Part shown: piece by piece, positions 40,812 through 50,086 of the stretch
Position numbering within the stretch: position 1 is the stretch's first letter
How the letters are laid out: the number at the start of each line of letters is the position of its first letter
Virus record (IMG/VR): IMGVR_UViG_3300025771_000021
Span: 1 to 64,000 of that record
DNA: 64,000 nt
Origin: a virus
Reading direction: 5' to 3' (one strand)
The notes under the pieces: model-generated
What the model saw: the letters and a program-made list of their open reading frames with translations, nothing else
What the model was told of the DNA's origin: nothing
Databases searched by the model: none
Made by a program: the position numbers and the translations under genes

Positions 40812-42518
40812 ATGAAAGGTTATATTTTAGGAATATCGTGTGGATATCACGATAGTGCAGCTGCACTGATTAAAGATGGAAAAGTTTTAGGAGCGGTAGA
40901 AGAAGAAAGATTTACTGGTATAAAACACGATTCATCTTTTCCTATTAATACAATCCAATGGTTATACAAAGAATTCAAAATAGAAGGTGAGGATATAGAA
41001 TCAGTTGCTTTCTATGATAATCCCAAAACCAAATTAGATAGAATACAAAAATCTCTTAAACGAGGACCTATATCTCAATATTTTAATCGTGGTAAAATTC
41101 TAAAAAGAAATAAAATAAAATACGATACTTTTGAAAAACAAATTTATGGTATTACACATACCAACGTAAATATATTTTATTCAGACCACCACCTTTCACA
41201 CGCATCATATTCCTTTTACACATCTCCATATGATAGAGCATCTATTCTTTCGGTAGATGGAGTTGGTGAATGGGAAACAACCACTCTTTGGTATGGTGAA
41301 GGAAATAAGATTTCAAAAATACAACAGATTAACTTCCCACATTCACTTGGGATGTTATATTCAGCCTTTACTGCTTTCTTAGGTTTCAAACCAAACGAAG
41401 GTGAGTACAAAGTTATGGGTTTGGCTCCATATGGTGACCCAAAAACGTTTCTTAATAAATTTAGGAAACTATATACCCTCACAGATGATGGTGGATTCGA
41501 ACTGAATATGGAATACTTTACATATGATTGGTCAGATACTCATATGTTTAACGAGAAGTTGGGACAACTCTTGGGTATTCCAAATCGGTTACCTGAAGAT
41601 AATTTAAATCAACCTCACAAAGATTTATCAGCAACTCTACAACACGAATACGAATTTCTATTCTTTAGATTAGTAAATAGATTATTCGCAGTTCGTTCAT
41701 CTAACAATTTATGTTTGAGTGGTGGATGTGCATACAATGGAACTGCAAATGGAAAGATATTAGAGAAATCAAACTTTAAGAATGTTTGGATTCCACCTGC
41801 TCCATCTGATGCTGGTTCTGCTATCGGTGCCGCACTTCATGTTTATTTCGAAATGGGGGGAACTCAAAAGGTAGATAACACAACTCCTTATCTTGGTCCT
41901 CACTACAAAAACGAAGATGTAGAAAAGGCTTTAGAAGAAATGGATGTAGATGTTTGGTTCGAAAAGAAATCACATTCAGAAATAATTCCTTTAATCTCAA
42001 AAGAAATCACAGAAGGAAATGTAGTAGGTTGGTTTGAAGGTAAAATGGAATTTGGTTCTCGTGCATTAGGAAATCGTTCTATTTTAGCAAATCCATGTGA
42101 CCCACAAATGAAATCAAGGGTAAATCGAGTAATTAAAAAGAGAGAAGGATTCAGACCCTTTGCTCCAATGGTAAAGTTAGAAGAACAAACAAAATACTTT
42201 GATTATAAAAAAGAAGTTCCTTATATGAATCAAGTGGTAAAGGTAAAAGAAGAGCATCAATCTAAATTACCAGCAATCACTCATGTTGATGGTTCTGCAA
42301 GAATTCAATCAGTTACCAAAAGACAACATAAGAGAATCTACGAACTTCTCACACAACTTCACAAAGATAATGGATATCCAATAGTTCTCAACACTTCATT
42401 CAATTTAAAAGACCAAACAATGGTTTTAGACCCAAGAACTGCAATCGAAACTTTCTTAGATTGTGAAATGGATACTTTAGTAATTCACAATTATATTATA
42501 AAGAAAAAGATTTTATAA
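40812..42518 (+). CDS. Carbamoyltransferase (NodU/CmcH/TobZ family)
   Basis: The 568-residue protein has GYHDSAAAL (residues 11-19), YSDHHLSHASYSF (123-135) with the metal-binding His residues, LSVDGVGEW (146-154), and the C-terminal YrdC-like-associated half with MEFGSRALGNRSIL and EGFRPFAPMV. These enzymes make carbamoyl-adenylate and transfer the carbamoyl group to a sugar or antibiotic hydroxyl. Homologues occur in marine T4-like phages. It is full length. It probably decorates a glycan or nucleotide sugar. Confidence 0.9.
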   Translation: MKGYILGISCGYHDSAAALIKDGKVLGAVEEERFTGIKHDSSFPINTIQWLYKEFKIEGEDIESVAFYDNPKTKLDRIQKSLKRGPISQYFNRGKILKRNKIKYDTFEKQIYGITHTNVNIFYSDHHLSHASYSFYTSPYDRASILSVDGVGEWETTTLWYGEGNKISKIQQINFPHSLGMLYSAFTAFLGFKPNEGEYKVMGLAPYGDPKTFLNKFRKLYTLTDDGGFELNMEYFTYDWSDTHMFNEKLGQLLGIPNRLPEDNLNQPHKDLSATLQHEYEFLFFRLVNRLFAVRSSNNLCLSGGCAYNGTANGKILEKSNFKNVWIPPAPSDAGSAIGAALHVYFEMGGTQKVDNTTPYLGPHYKNEDVEKALEEMDVDVWFEKKSHSEIIPLISKEITEGNVVGWFEGKMEFGSRALGNRSILANPCDPQMKSRVNRVIKKREGFRPFAPMVKLEEQTKYFDYKKEVPYMNQVVKVKEEHQSKLPAITHVDGSARIQSVTKRQHKRIYELLTQLHKDNGYPIVLNTSFNLKDQTMVLDPRTAIETFLDCEMDTLVIHNYIIKKKIL

Positions 42519-42519
42519 G

Positions 42520-42657
42520 ATATTTATGATTATAGAAGGGATGGAAAAAACTTTTAAAGTTCGTTAGTTTAGAAACACTACTAGCATCCATATGATACCC
42601 TAATCGTAATTCAAAATGATTCGATAGAAACCCACCAATAGGTGGGTTTGGTTTTTT
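42520..42657 (+). other. Intergenic unit: ATATTTATG element, about 100 nt without a gene, then a terminator
   Basis: Between the carbamoyltransferase stop and the next late gene there is a late-type motif variant (ATATTTATG, 42520-42528), a stretch with no convincing frame (only a 13-codon ATG frame) and a strong terminator. It could encode a short non-coding RNA of about 110-120 nt, or simply be the end of the carbamoyltransferase transcript. Confidence 0.35.
42628..42657 (+). terminator. Rho-independent terminator
   Basis: AAACCCACC pairs perfectly with GGTGGGTTT across an AATA loop, followed by GG and a six-T run. Confidence 0.88.
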
Positions 42658-42719
42658 ATATAAATTCCACTTTAACTTAACACTAAATTAACATTACATA
42701 ACATTTTCTTAACATTGGT

Positions 42720-42728
42720 GTATTTATA
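42720..42728 (+). promoter_or_regulatory. GTATTTATA candidate late promoter
   Basis: A one-base variant of the ATATTTATA motif lies 16 nt before the gene at 42745, with an AGAGGA sequence between. Confidence 0.5.
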
Positions 42729-42744
42729 ATAAAGAGGAATACCT

Positions 42745-43077
42745 ATGAGAACACAACATTTACTTTTAGTAAAAATGGTTAAGATAGTGTGTATTCTTTT
42801 ATTAGCACTATTTAGTACACCAATTTTCTCCCAAACTTCAGAAGGAGAAATAAAAAAGTACAAACAAGATTGTCAAACAGGTTACTTCATCAAGAAAGAT
42901 GGTAAATGGTTAAGACATGGTATATGGAAACATCACTATGCATCTGCCGAGTATGACAATGGACAAATGGTTTGGATTGAATTAAAAGATGGTAGAAAGT
43001 TTACCTCAGAACAAATCAAAATCAAACAATTAGAATTAAAGATTGCGAGATTAGAAGAAAGAATCGCATCTAACTAA
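42745..43077 (+). CDS. Exported small protein
   Basis: The 110-residue protein has a signal peptide (hydrophobic residues about 12-25, cleavage after PIFSQ-like AxA-type site). A domain follows with GKWLRHGIWKHHY and DNGQMVWIELKDG strands, as in MORN/WG-type repeats, then a C-terminal charged helix. It has a late-type motif and AAAGAGGAAT before it and a terminator after it, so it is its own late unit. An envelope or lysis-related role is inferred. Confidence 0.65.
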   Translation: MRTQHLLLVKMVKIVCILLLALFSTPIFSQTSEGEIKKYKQDCQTGYFIKKDGKWLRHGIWKHHYASAEYDNGQMVWIELKDGRKFTSEQIKIKQLELKIARLEERIASN

Positions 43078-43082
43078 AATCT

Positions 43083-43112
43083 AAAACCCACCAACTCGGT
43101 GGGTTTTTTTTC
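43083..43112 (+). terminator. Rho-independent terminator
   Basis: AAAACCCACC pairs with GGTGGGTTTT across an AACTC loop, followed by a T run. The stem is nearly the same as that at 42628. Confidence 0.9.
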
Positions 43113-43265
43113 ATATATATTTTATTAAATACAAACGATAATTGAGGATTCCATATATATTAGCTAATTTTTTTATGGACTTTTCATAGTTATTTGATGG
43201 ATATCCCAATGTTTTGTAATATGAAAAAGTTATAGATTGCTTAACCAAAACAAAGGAGATAATTT

Positions 43266-43502
43266 ATGGAATTTCTAAAAAAGATTGGCTCTTGGGCTAA
43301 CTCATTAACAGAAATTGGTATAAGTATCATCGCTCTTGGAGTAGTATTAGAAGTACTATTCAAAGGTGCAACGATTCCTTTCTGGCCAGATAACTCAGTA
43401 GTAGATAATCTAATGAGTATTTTGGGTGGATTGAGTAATGAAGGACTACTTGGTTTAGTAGGAGCATTCATTTTATACCACATCCTTAAAAACAAATCAT
43501 AA
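43266..43502 (+). CDS. Small membrane protein (holin-like topology)
   Basis: The 78-residue protein has two hydrophobic helices (about residues 15-34 and 56-74), a short amphipathic N-terminus and a Lys-containing end. CAAAGGAGAT precedes the start and a terminator follows 28 nt after the stop, so it forms its own unit. Its size and two-helix form would suit a holin, but I recall similar virion-cluster proteins in marine phages, so the role is open. Confidence 0.6.
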   Translation: MEFLKKIGSWANSLTEIGISIIALGVVLEVLFKGATIPFWPDNSVVDNLMSILGGLSNEGLLGLVGAFILYHILKNKS

Positions 43503-43530
43503 GGACTCAACTTCCATAAGCGCGTTGGAT

Positions 43531-43559
43531 AAAAACCTCACTTCGGTGAGGTTTTTTTA
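43531..43559 (+). terminator. Rho-independent terminator
   Basis: ACCTCAC pairs with GTGAGGT across a TTCG tetraloop, with flanking A and T runs. Confidence 0.92.
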
Positions 43560-43565
43560 TTCAGT

Positions 43566-43574
43566 ATATTTATA
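43566..43574 (+). promoter_or_regulatory. ATATTTATA candidate late promoter
   Basis: The nonamer follows the terminator directly and lies 22 nt before the first gene of the virion cluster at 43597. Confidence 0.65.
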
Positions 43575-43596
43575 TACAACATAATGTATAAAAATC

Positions 43597-44007
43597 ATGA
43601 GTACAGATTTTGAATTATTTCCAGGAAAGAATCTAAGTGGATTGTTCAAGGATATCTACGATAACCAACAAAACAAGAAACAAAGAATCTCAGAACTGAT
43701 TGCTGAAATGAAGAAGGTAATCAGACACGCAGGTGATATGGCAGTTATTGGACCAATCATCAAAGATTTAGTTGATACCTCAGTAAAGAACGATGATGCT
43801 TTAATCAAGATGGCAGCAATTGCTCAACGTATCATTGGTGCACAACACAAAGCAGAAGGAGATAGTGGATTCCTTTCTGATGAAGAAAAAGAACAACTTC
43901 TAAAACAATTAGATGAAACCATCGCAGAAGTGGCCGATGAACAAGATTTAAAGGTTGATGAACTTACAAACGAAATAGAAGAATTAAAACAAAAGGTAGG
44001 TAAGTAA
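43597..44007 (+). CDS. Virion-cluster protein, 136 residues
   Basis: The protein begins FELFPGKNLSGLFKDIYDNQQNKK, then an all-helical region, and ends in a Glu/Lys coiled coil. It opens the late structural operon, 1 nt before the spike gene. A structural or assembly role is inferred from position; the family is not recognised. Confidence 0.6.
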   Translation: MSTDFELFPGKNLSGLFKDIYDNQQNKKQRISELIAEMKKVIRHAGDMAVIGPIIKDLVDTSVKNDDALIKMAAIAQRIIGAQHKAEGDSGFLSDEEKEQLLKQLDETIAEVADEQDLKVDELTNEIEELKQKVGK

Positions 44008-44008
44008 C

Positions 44009-45262
44009 ATGGCAAAAGAAATATTAGTACAGTCCTATAAAAATAAATCAACAAATAAAAAGAGCAGAACTAGTAGTGTAACTGGAATAGTTATAGATGT
44101 TATATTAGATGATGATACTTCTCCTGACTTATCAATAAATGATACTGATAATTTTTCCACTAGTAAAGATACTAGATTTGTTGGATGTGTTCTTGTTAAA
44201 AAAACTAAAAGTTTAGAATCTTCTTTTAAATATACAGGAGAACCAATTCCCCCTTTTAATACAGACGAGGACCTTCCTTTAAAAAATGAAGAAGTTGAGT
44301 TAATAAAGTTAGGAAATAGTTTATATTACAAACGATTAAATTCAACCGACTTAAATGTTGGAAATGCATTTGAAGGGAAAACAACAAGAAGTTTTAAGGC
44401 AGATGAAAAAGAATCTCCATCTGGTGACTATTCATCAACCTCCTCTACTGGTACTTCAAAATCATCTGCAACAGATAATGATGAAAAAATAGGTAAGTAT
44501 TTTGAACCTACCCAAGTAAATAGATTATTAAAATATGAAGGTGATAAAATAATTGAATCTAGATTTGGACAATCTATTAGATTTAGTGGATACAATAATC
44601 AAGATGAAGAATTGTCACCAACTATTATAATAAGAAATAGACAAAACTCTGAAAGTTTATCTAAATTAAAAAGATTTGATTCTGTTGAAGAAGATGTAAA
44701 TAAAGATGGTTCAACGATATTACTTTCATCTAACAAATATAAAATCGATTTTCAACCTGGCACTGTTGATGATGGTGGTTCGTCTGATTTTGAAACAAAT
44801 CCAATTAACTTTGAATTACCACAAGAATATACAGGATTTGACCAAATGTTGTTATCATCTGAAAGAATTATCTTATCTGCTAAATCACAAGAGATGATTT
44901 TCTTCTCAAAAGGAAATTATGGATTTATATCAGATGGTAAGTTTACGATAGATAATGGTAATGGTGGTGCTGATTTAGATTTTGGTGATGATGTAAATAT
45001 TACTACTGATAGAAACAATGGGAATTTTTCAGTAAATACAGGTAATGGCAATATCTTACTTAATACTGATAATACCAATGAAGCGATTGTTAGAGGTAAC
45101 ACTCTTGTAGATTTACTTACTCAACTTATAGATGCAATAAATCAACAAACTTTCAATACACCATCAGGACCAACGGCATTAGGACCGAATAACAGAGCAA
45201 CCTTTAATGATATTAAATCTAAACTTAGAGATGCTCTATCAACTTTAAACTTTACGGAGTAA
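44009..45262 (+). CDS. Baseplate hub/spike protein (gp5-like)
   Basis: The 417-residue protein has an N-terminal segment with strands like RFVGCVLVKK and KIGKYFEPTQVNRL. The core IIESRFGQSIRFSGYN...PTIIIRNRQ resembles the OB-fold and linker of T4-like gp5/spike proteins. A Gly/Asn/Asp repeat region suited to a beta-helix follows (GNFSVNTGNGNILLNTD), then a helical end. Its place upstream of gp25 and gp6 fits. No lysozyme domain is present. Confidence 0.62.
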   Translation: MAKEILVQSYKNKSTNKKSRTSSVTGIVIDVILDDDTSPDLSINDTDNFSTSKDTRFVGCVLVKKTKSLESSFKYTGEPIPPFNTDEDLPLKNEEVELIKLGNSLYYKRLNSTDLNVGNAFEGKTTRSFKADEKESPSGDYSSTSSTGTSKSSATDNDEKIGKYFEPTQVNRLLKYEGDKIIESRFGQSIRFSGYNNQDEELSPTIIIRNRQNSESLSKLKRFDSVEEDVNKDGSTILLSSNKYKIDFQPGTVDDGGSSDFETNPINFELPQEYTGFDQMLLSSERIILSAKSQEMIFFSKGNYGFISDGKFTIDNGNGGADLDFGDDVNITTDRNNGNFSVNTGNGNILLNTDNTNEAIVRGNTLVDLLTQLIDAINQQTFNTPSGPTALGPNNRATFNDIKSKLRDALSTLNFTE

Positions 45263-45265
45263 AAG

Positions 45266-45838
45266 ATGTCTTGGAATAGTTTTAAATCCATTATGAATGC
45301 TTATATGAGTAATCCGAATGGAGTAAAATCCAAAGAAGATTTTGCCAAACAATTTACTCAGGCATATGATTCTGCAATGATTACTGGTTCTGTTGTTACT
45401 CGTGGTTTTGGTGGGTTTCCTCTTCCAATTCAAAAAGGAAATAAAGAGTTAATGGAAACTATGGTAGTTCTTGCTTGTTCAATAGCATTGACTAAAAAAG
45501 ATAGACATACTTTCATAAAAGATTTAGGTAAGGCAGTATTGGGATATTGGGGTGGAGCAACCTTACAATTAATACCACCATCGATTCCAGCCGTAGGTTC
45601 ATTTCAAAATATAGCAGCAACAACGGCAGTGGTTTCTAATGCGGGTACTTGGCCAGAAACACCACCAGAATTCCCAACAGATGATAGTGGTAAATTTTTA
45701 GATTTATTTATTGCATATGCAACAACACACCTAACAACAGTTCAAGCAATTGTATCTACAACATCATTATATCCTGGTTTTCCATTATTACCACCATCTC
45801 CTGGTGTTGTAACTCTGACTGGATATCAATTACCATAA
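45266..45838 (+). CDS. Virion-cluster protein, 190 residues
   Basis: A mostly helical N-terminal half (WNSFKSIMNAYMSNPNG) and a Pro/Gly/Thr-rich C-terminal half. It lies 3 nt after the spike gene. A baseplate or tail-associated role is inferred from position. Confidence 0.58.
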   Translation: MSWNSFKSIMNAYMSNPNGVKSKEDFAKQFTQAYDSAMITGSVVTRGFGGFPLPIQKGNKELMETMVVLACSIALTKKDRHTFIKDLGKAVLGYWGGATLQLIPPSIPAVGSFQNIAATTAVVSNAGTWPETPPEFPTDDSGKFLDLFIAYATTHLTTVQAIVSTTSLYPGFPLLPPSPGVVTLTGYQLP

Positions 45839-45851
45839 AACTAACAAAGAT

Positions 45852-45860
45852 ATATTTATA
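45852..45860 (+). promoter_or_regulatory. ATATTTATA candidate late promoter
   Basis: It lies 25 nt before the gene at 45886 with an AAAAGGAAA sequence between, inside the virion cluster. Confidence 0.62.
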
Positions 45861-45885
45861 TTAAGATAAAAGGAAATTTTACAAA

Positions 45886-46455
45886 ATGGATAACAAACAA
45901 CTTATAAAAGTAATAAAAGCACTAGTGGAAGTTGAAGTAGCAAAGAAACATGAAAAGTTTCTTAAAGAACAATTTCCAGCAATACTTGATGAAGCCGTTA
46001 AAGGTAAAATGAAAACTTTGAAAAAAACCACACCAACAAATGTGGTGAGTGAAGAAGTAGACCCCTTTGAAGTGGCAAATCAAGTATTACAAAATGAAAG
46101 ACAAGAACAACCAAAAAGACAATTCACTAAAAATGAAGCGTTAAATGAAGTTCTAAATCAAACAAAACCATTCACTAAAGAACAAAGAGCGGGTGGAACA
46201 CAAGTTAAATCTGTATTAGATTCATTTCAACCAGTAAATGAAAGTATGGATAAAACAGTTGAGTTTACTCAAGGAGGAGCAGGAGCTGGTTTAGATGGAA
46301 TGAGAGCTTCAATGGCATCACAAATGGGTTATGGTGACCTACAAACAAGTGGTGGAGCTAAAAAAAGTGGATTGGGTGTTCAGACAGGATTACCAGCTTT
46401 AGATAGAGTTTTAAACAGAGATAACTCTGAATTAGTTAAAAGATTTAAAAGATAA
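45886..46455 (+). CDS. Virion-cluster protein, 189 residues
   Basis: A helical N-terminal domain is followed by a long polar, Gln/Lys/Gly-rich region (GGAGAGLDGMRASMASQMGYG) and a C-terminal NRDNSELVKRFKR helix. It has its own late-type promoter, and the stop overlaps the next ATG. Function is unknown; a head or tail completion role is possible. Confidence 0.58.
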   Translation: MDNKQLIKVIKALVEVEVAKKHEKFLKEQFPAILDEAVKGKMKTLKKTTPTNVVSEEVDPFEVANQVLQNERQEQPKRQFTKNEALNEVLNQTKPFTKEQRAGGTQVKSVLDSFQPVNESMDKTVEFTQGGAGAGLDGMRASMASQMGYGDLQTSGGAKKSGLGVQTGLPALDRVLNRDNSELVKRFKR

Positions 46456-46574
46456 TGATTGAAGGTTTAATCATATTAGTAATGTTAGGTGTTTCTGTAT
46501 TTACACTTACCAAAAGTTTAAAGAAAAAGGCTTATGGTGAATGTGGATGTGGGAAGTGCCAATGTGGAGGATAA
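46455..46574 (+). CDS. Cys-rich membrane miniprotein (FeoB-associated-like)
   Basis: The 39-residue protein has one hydrophobic helix (residues 3-19), a basic KSLKKKAYG stretch, and the tail ECGCGKCQCGG with four cysteines. This is the layout of FeoB-associated Cys-rich membrane proteins of Bacteroidota, though that family is only recalled here. It is coupled to the gene before it by ATGA and lies 3 nt before gp25. Confidence 0.55.
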   Translation: MIEGLIILVMLGVSVFTLTKSLKKKAYGECGCGKCQCGG

Positions 46575-46577
46575 TAA

Positions 46578-47006
46578 GTGGCTTACGAGTTAGGTAGAAA
46601 AGTTGTATTAGATACAGAAGAGTTTGACTCTTATGCATATGGCATTTCATCGCCAACAAAAAGAGGTAATGTTATGTTTGAACAAACATTTACTTCATTT
46701 GAAGCTGCTAAATCAAATCTTCGTAATTTGTTACTAACAAGACAAGGTGAGAGAGTAATGCAACCTGAATTTGGAACAGGATTACACGAACTTTTATTTG
46801 GTCAAATTGATGAAGATTTTGAAACAAATATACAAACTACACTAACTGATAGTGTTAGTTTTTGGTTACCTTATATTACTATTGATGAAATAACAATAGA
46901 AGCGACTGATGAAATGAAAGATAAAAACCAAGTTGGTTTAGAGGTTTCTTTTAAGGTTGGAACAGACGAACAAATAAGTACATTAGGAATAACGTTTCAG
47001 GGGTAA
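46578..47006 (+). CDS. Baseplate wedge protein gp25-like
   Basis: The 142-residue protein starts at GTG 46578. It has the gp25-like pattern: FEQTFTSFEAAKSNLRNLLLTRQGERVMQPEFGTGLHELLFG, with the RQGERxMxPEFGTGL signature, then an IQTTLTDSVSFWLPYI helix and an N-terminal strand. It forms part of the wedge and sheath-initiator ring at the baseplate of contractile tails. It sits just before gp6, as in T4-like phages. Confidence 0.9.
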   Translation: MAYELGRKVVLDTEEFDSYAYGISSPTKRGNVMFEQTFTSFEAAKSNLRNLLLTRQGERVMQPEFGTGLHELLFGQIDEDFETNIQTTLTDSVSFWLPYITIDEITIEATDEMKDKNQVGLEVSFKVGTDEQISTLGITFQG

Positions 47007-47009
47007 AAA

Positions 47010-49025
47010 ATGGCTTTAAACGCAAGAAATAATACAAGTGGTAGAAATATAAATTATCTTAATAAAGATTTTAATCAATTTAGAGATAATCTTGTTGAAT
47101 ACGCCAAAACGTATTTCCCACAAACATATACAGATTTTAATGAATCATCACCAGGTATGATGTTTATAGAAATGGCATCTTACTTAGGTGATGTACTTTC
47201 TTATTATATAGATGATACTTTAAAAGAATCTTTTATAACAACCGCAACTGATAGGGAGAACATAGTGGCCTTATCAAACATAATGGGATATAAACCAAAA
47301 GTTACATCACCAGCGATTACAACTATTTCTGTATATCAACTGGTACCAAGTAAACTTAAAAGTGGTCAAAATACAGAATACGAACCTGATAGTAGATTTT
47401 ACTTGAGAATAAAAGAAGGTATGTTGGTAGAATCAACTGAAAGTGGAGTCACATTTAGGACTTCTGAATTGGTTGATTTTAATGAATCTTATGATAGAGA
47501 AATTTCAATTTATCAAAGAGATGAAAATGGAAAACCTGAATTCTATCTTGTAAAAAAACAGGTTAAAGCTTTGTCTGGTCTTTTAAAAACAGTAGAAGTT
47601 ACTGCAAACGCTTCTGATTCATTTCAAACATTCACTCTTGGTGAAACTAATATAATCAACATTCATGATGTTAGAGATTCAAATGGAAACAAGTGGTATG
47701 AAGTTCCTTATCTTGCACAAGAATCGGTTTATATAGATTATCCAAATACAGAACAATATGACAAAGACTTATCTCAATTTAAAGATTCTGTTTCAAACAT
47801 ATTAAAAGTATTAAAGACTTCAAGAAGATTTGTAAAACAAATAAATCCTGATAATACAACATCAATAGTATTTGGAGGAGGAACCGCTTCTGATGATGAA
47901 ACTTTAATACCTAATTTTAAAAATGTTGGTTTGGGATTGAATTCTTCTATTGATAGATTAAATGACTCATTTGACCCATCAAACTTTTTAAAAACAAAAT
48001 CATATGGTCAATCCCCAAGTGGAACTATGACAATTTCATATTTAGTTGGTGGTGGGATTGATTCAAATGTATCCAAAGGACAACTTGTTAAAATAGAATC
48101 AATTTCTTATGATGATGATGACGGTATATTCACACCAAGTGAATTGAGTTTATATAAATTTTGCAAATCCTCGGTTGCAGTAGACAACGAAATTCCAGCA
48201 ACAGGTGGGAGAGGTCCTGAAACTATAAATGAGATACGAGAGAATTCATTAGCAATGTTTGGTTCTCAAAATAGAGCGGTAACTCGTAAAGATTATCAAG
48301 TAAGAGTACTGTCTTTACCTGGAAAATATGGTGGTGTTGCAAAGGCATATTGTGCACCTGATGGGGAGTTGGATAATAATTCTCCTTCCTCAATATTATC
48401 AAATCCACAATCCCTACAACAATTTTCTGATTTGGTTATTTCTTTAAAAGAAAAAGACTTATCAGAATCACAAATACAAGAAGAAATAAATAAATTTTTA
48501 GTTGGTAAAAAATCTAACTTAGATGAAAAAAATAACCCATTTGCTATCAATTTATATCTACTTGGATATGATAATAATAACAAATTAACTAATCTAAACA
48601 GAGCAGTTAAAGAAAACGTAAAAACTTATTTAGGTGAGTATAGACTTTTAACTGATGGACTAAATATTTTAGATGGATTCATAATAAATATTGGAGTTGA
48701 TTTTGAAATAAGAGTGTATAGTGGATATAATAATAGACAAGTAATGACCTCTTGTATAAGAGAAATAAAACAATTTTTTAATATTAATAATTGGGGATTC
48801 AATACACCTATAAATTTATCTGAATTAGAATTGGTAATTGCTGGAGTTGAGGGAGTACAATCTGTTCCAAAATGTGACGTTACTAATAAATGTGGTGGAA
48901 ATTATTCAAATGTTAAATATAATATTTCAGCGGCAACTAAAAACAAATTAGTTTACCCATCACTTGACCCATCGGTATTTGAATTAAAATTTCCTGATAA
49001 GGACATAAAGGGGAGGGTTGTATAA
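47010..49025 (+). CDS. Baseplate wedge protein gp6-like (baseplate J)
   Basis: The 671-residue protein has NYLNKDFNQFRDNLVEYAK near the N-terminus, ESSPGMMFIEMASYLGDVLSYYID and the baseplate-J core with NSLAMFGSQNRAVTRKDYQVRVLSLPGKYGGVAKAYC (in segments). The C-terminal domain has DGLNILDGFIINIGVDFEI. Gp6 forms the wedge that joins the baseplate hub to the periphery. It is full length, and its stop overlaps the next start. Confidence 0.9.
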   Translation: MALNARNNTSGRNINYLNKDFNQFRDNLVEYAKTYFPQTYTDFNESSPGMMFIEMASYLGDVLSYYIDDTLKESFITTATDRENIVALSNIMGYKPKVTSPAITTISVYQLVPSKLKSGQNTEYEPDSRFYLRIKEGMLVESTESGVTFRTSELVDFNESYDREISIYQRDENGKPEFYLVKKQVKALSGLLKTVEVTANASDSFQTFTLGETNIINIHDVRDSNGNKWYEVPYLAQESVYIDYPNTEQYDKDLSQFKDSVSNILKVLKTSRRFVKQINPDNTTSIVFGGGTASDDETLIPNFKNVGLGLNSSIDRLNDSFDPSNFLKTKSYGQSPSGTMTISYLVGGGIDSNVSKGQLVKIESISYDDDDGIFTPSELSLYKFCKSSVAVDNEIPATGGRGPETINEIRENSLAMFGSQNRAVTRKDYQVRVLSLPGKYGGVAKAYCAPDGELDNNSPSSILSNPQSLQQFSDLVISLKEKDLSESQIQEEINKFLVGKKSNLDEKNNPFAINLYLLGYDNNNKLTNLNRAVKENVKTYLGEYRLLTDGLNILDGFIINIGVDFEIRVYSGYNNRQVMTSCIREIKQFFNINNWGFNTPINLSELELVIAGVEGVQSVPKCDVTNKCGGNYSNVKYNISAATKNKLVYPSLDPSVFELKFPDKDIKGRVV

Positions 49026-50083
49026 TGTATCACTTTGTAACAGCATCCAAAGATGCAACGATTTACTTACAACAACCAACTCAGAATACTGGCTTGGATG
49101 AAATCTTAGAAGTTTCTAAAACTTATTATGGAAACTTAAAAGATGTTGCTCATTCACTTATTAAATTTGATACAACTCAATTATCAACTTTAATTACAAG
49201 TGGTGAGGTAACCATGTCATCTGCCGAATTAATCCTTCGAGAGTGTGAATCAAGTGAAATTCCGTTGGATTATACAATTTATGCATATCAAGTTTCTCAA
49301 TCATGGGATATGGGAATTGGAACTCGCTTTGATGATATTACAACAGATGGAGTTTCTTGGAATAAAAGAACAACAACTGACAATTGGTTGGGTAATGATT
49401 TCGCCGAAGGAACTTCTGGTTCATTCAATGGTAAGGGTGGTGTTTGGTACACTGGTTCGGTTGCAACACAATCATTCTCATACGAAACATCTGATATTGA
49501 AATGGATGTATTAGAACCAATGAATACTTGGTTAAGTGGTTCAATTCCAAATGAAGGTTGGATTTTAAAACACGATTCTGCAGTAGAAAATGATACAGAT
49601 GATTATGGTCAATTAAAATTCTTTTCAAAAGAAACAAATACTATTTACCAACCTAAATTAAGAATTGGTTGGGATGATTCTTCGTTCTCTACTGGCTCTT
49701 TAACAGAACTTACCGCTGATGATATTCATGTAACATTCAAAAGATTAAAGACCAGATACAAGCGTGGAAGTAAACCTGAAATCAGAGTTTTCGGTAGAGA
49801 GAAGTATCCTCTCAAAACATACACCAATCAATACTCTTACACAGATGTAAAATATTTACCATCATCTACTTATTACCAAATAAAAGATATAGTAACAGAA
49901 GATGTGATTGTACCGTTTGGAGATTATACAAAAGTTTCGTGTGATTCAAATGGTAACTTCTTTAAACTCGATTTAACAAATTGGGAATATCAACGAGATT
50001 ATTATATTGAAATTAAAGTAGATAGAAATGGTGTAATCGAATATTTCGAAGATAAGGATTTAACTTTCACAATAGAGAAATAA
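49025..50083 (+). CDS. Virion protein with DNRLRE-like beta-sandwich
   Basis: The 352-residue protein begins VTASKDATIYLQQPTQNTGLDEILEV, continues with SLIKFDTTQL and SAELILREC, and has SQSWDMGIGTRFDD and QPKLRIGWDDSSF. This resembles the DNRLRE-type carbohydrate-associated sandwich. It lies between gp6 and the coiled-coil/BACON-like protein. A baseplate-peripheral or fibre role with possible glycan binding is inferred. Confidence 0.62.
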   Translation: MYHFVTASKDATIYLQQPTQNTGLDEILEVSKTYYGNLKDVAHSLIKFDTTQLSTLITSGEVTMSSAELILRECESSEIPLDYTIYAYQVSQSWDMGIGTRFDDITTDGVSWNKRTTTDNWLGNDFAEGTSGSFNGKGGVWYTGSVATQSFSYETSDIEMDVLEPMNTWLSGSIPNEGWILKHDSAVENDTDDYGQLKFFSKETNTIYQPKLRIGWDDSSFSTGSLTELTADDIHVTFKRLKTRYKRGSKPEIRVFGREKYPLKTYTNQYSYTDVKYLPSSTYYQIKDIVTEDVIVPFGDYTKVSCDSNGNFFKLDLTNWEYQRDYYIEIKVDRNGVIEYFEDKDLTFTIEK

Positions 50084-50086
50084 TAA

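Noticed and set aside
43113-43265. Possible short gene between two late units
   Set aside because: Only frames of about 12 codons with ATG exist, with no start context. The 150-nt gap otherwise shows nothing recognisable apart from AT-rich sequence and the SD-like site before 43266.
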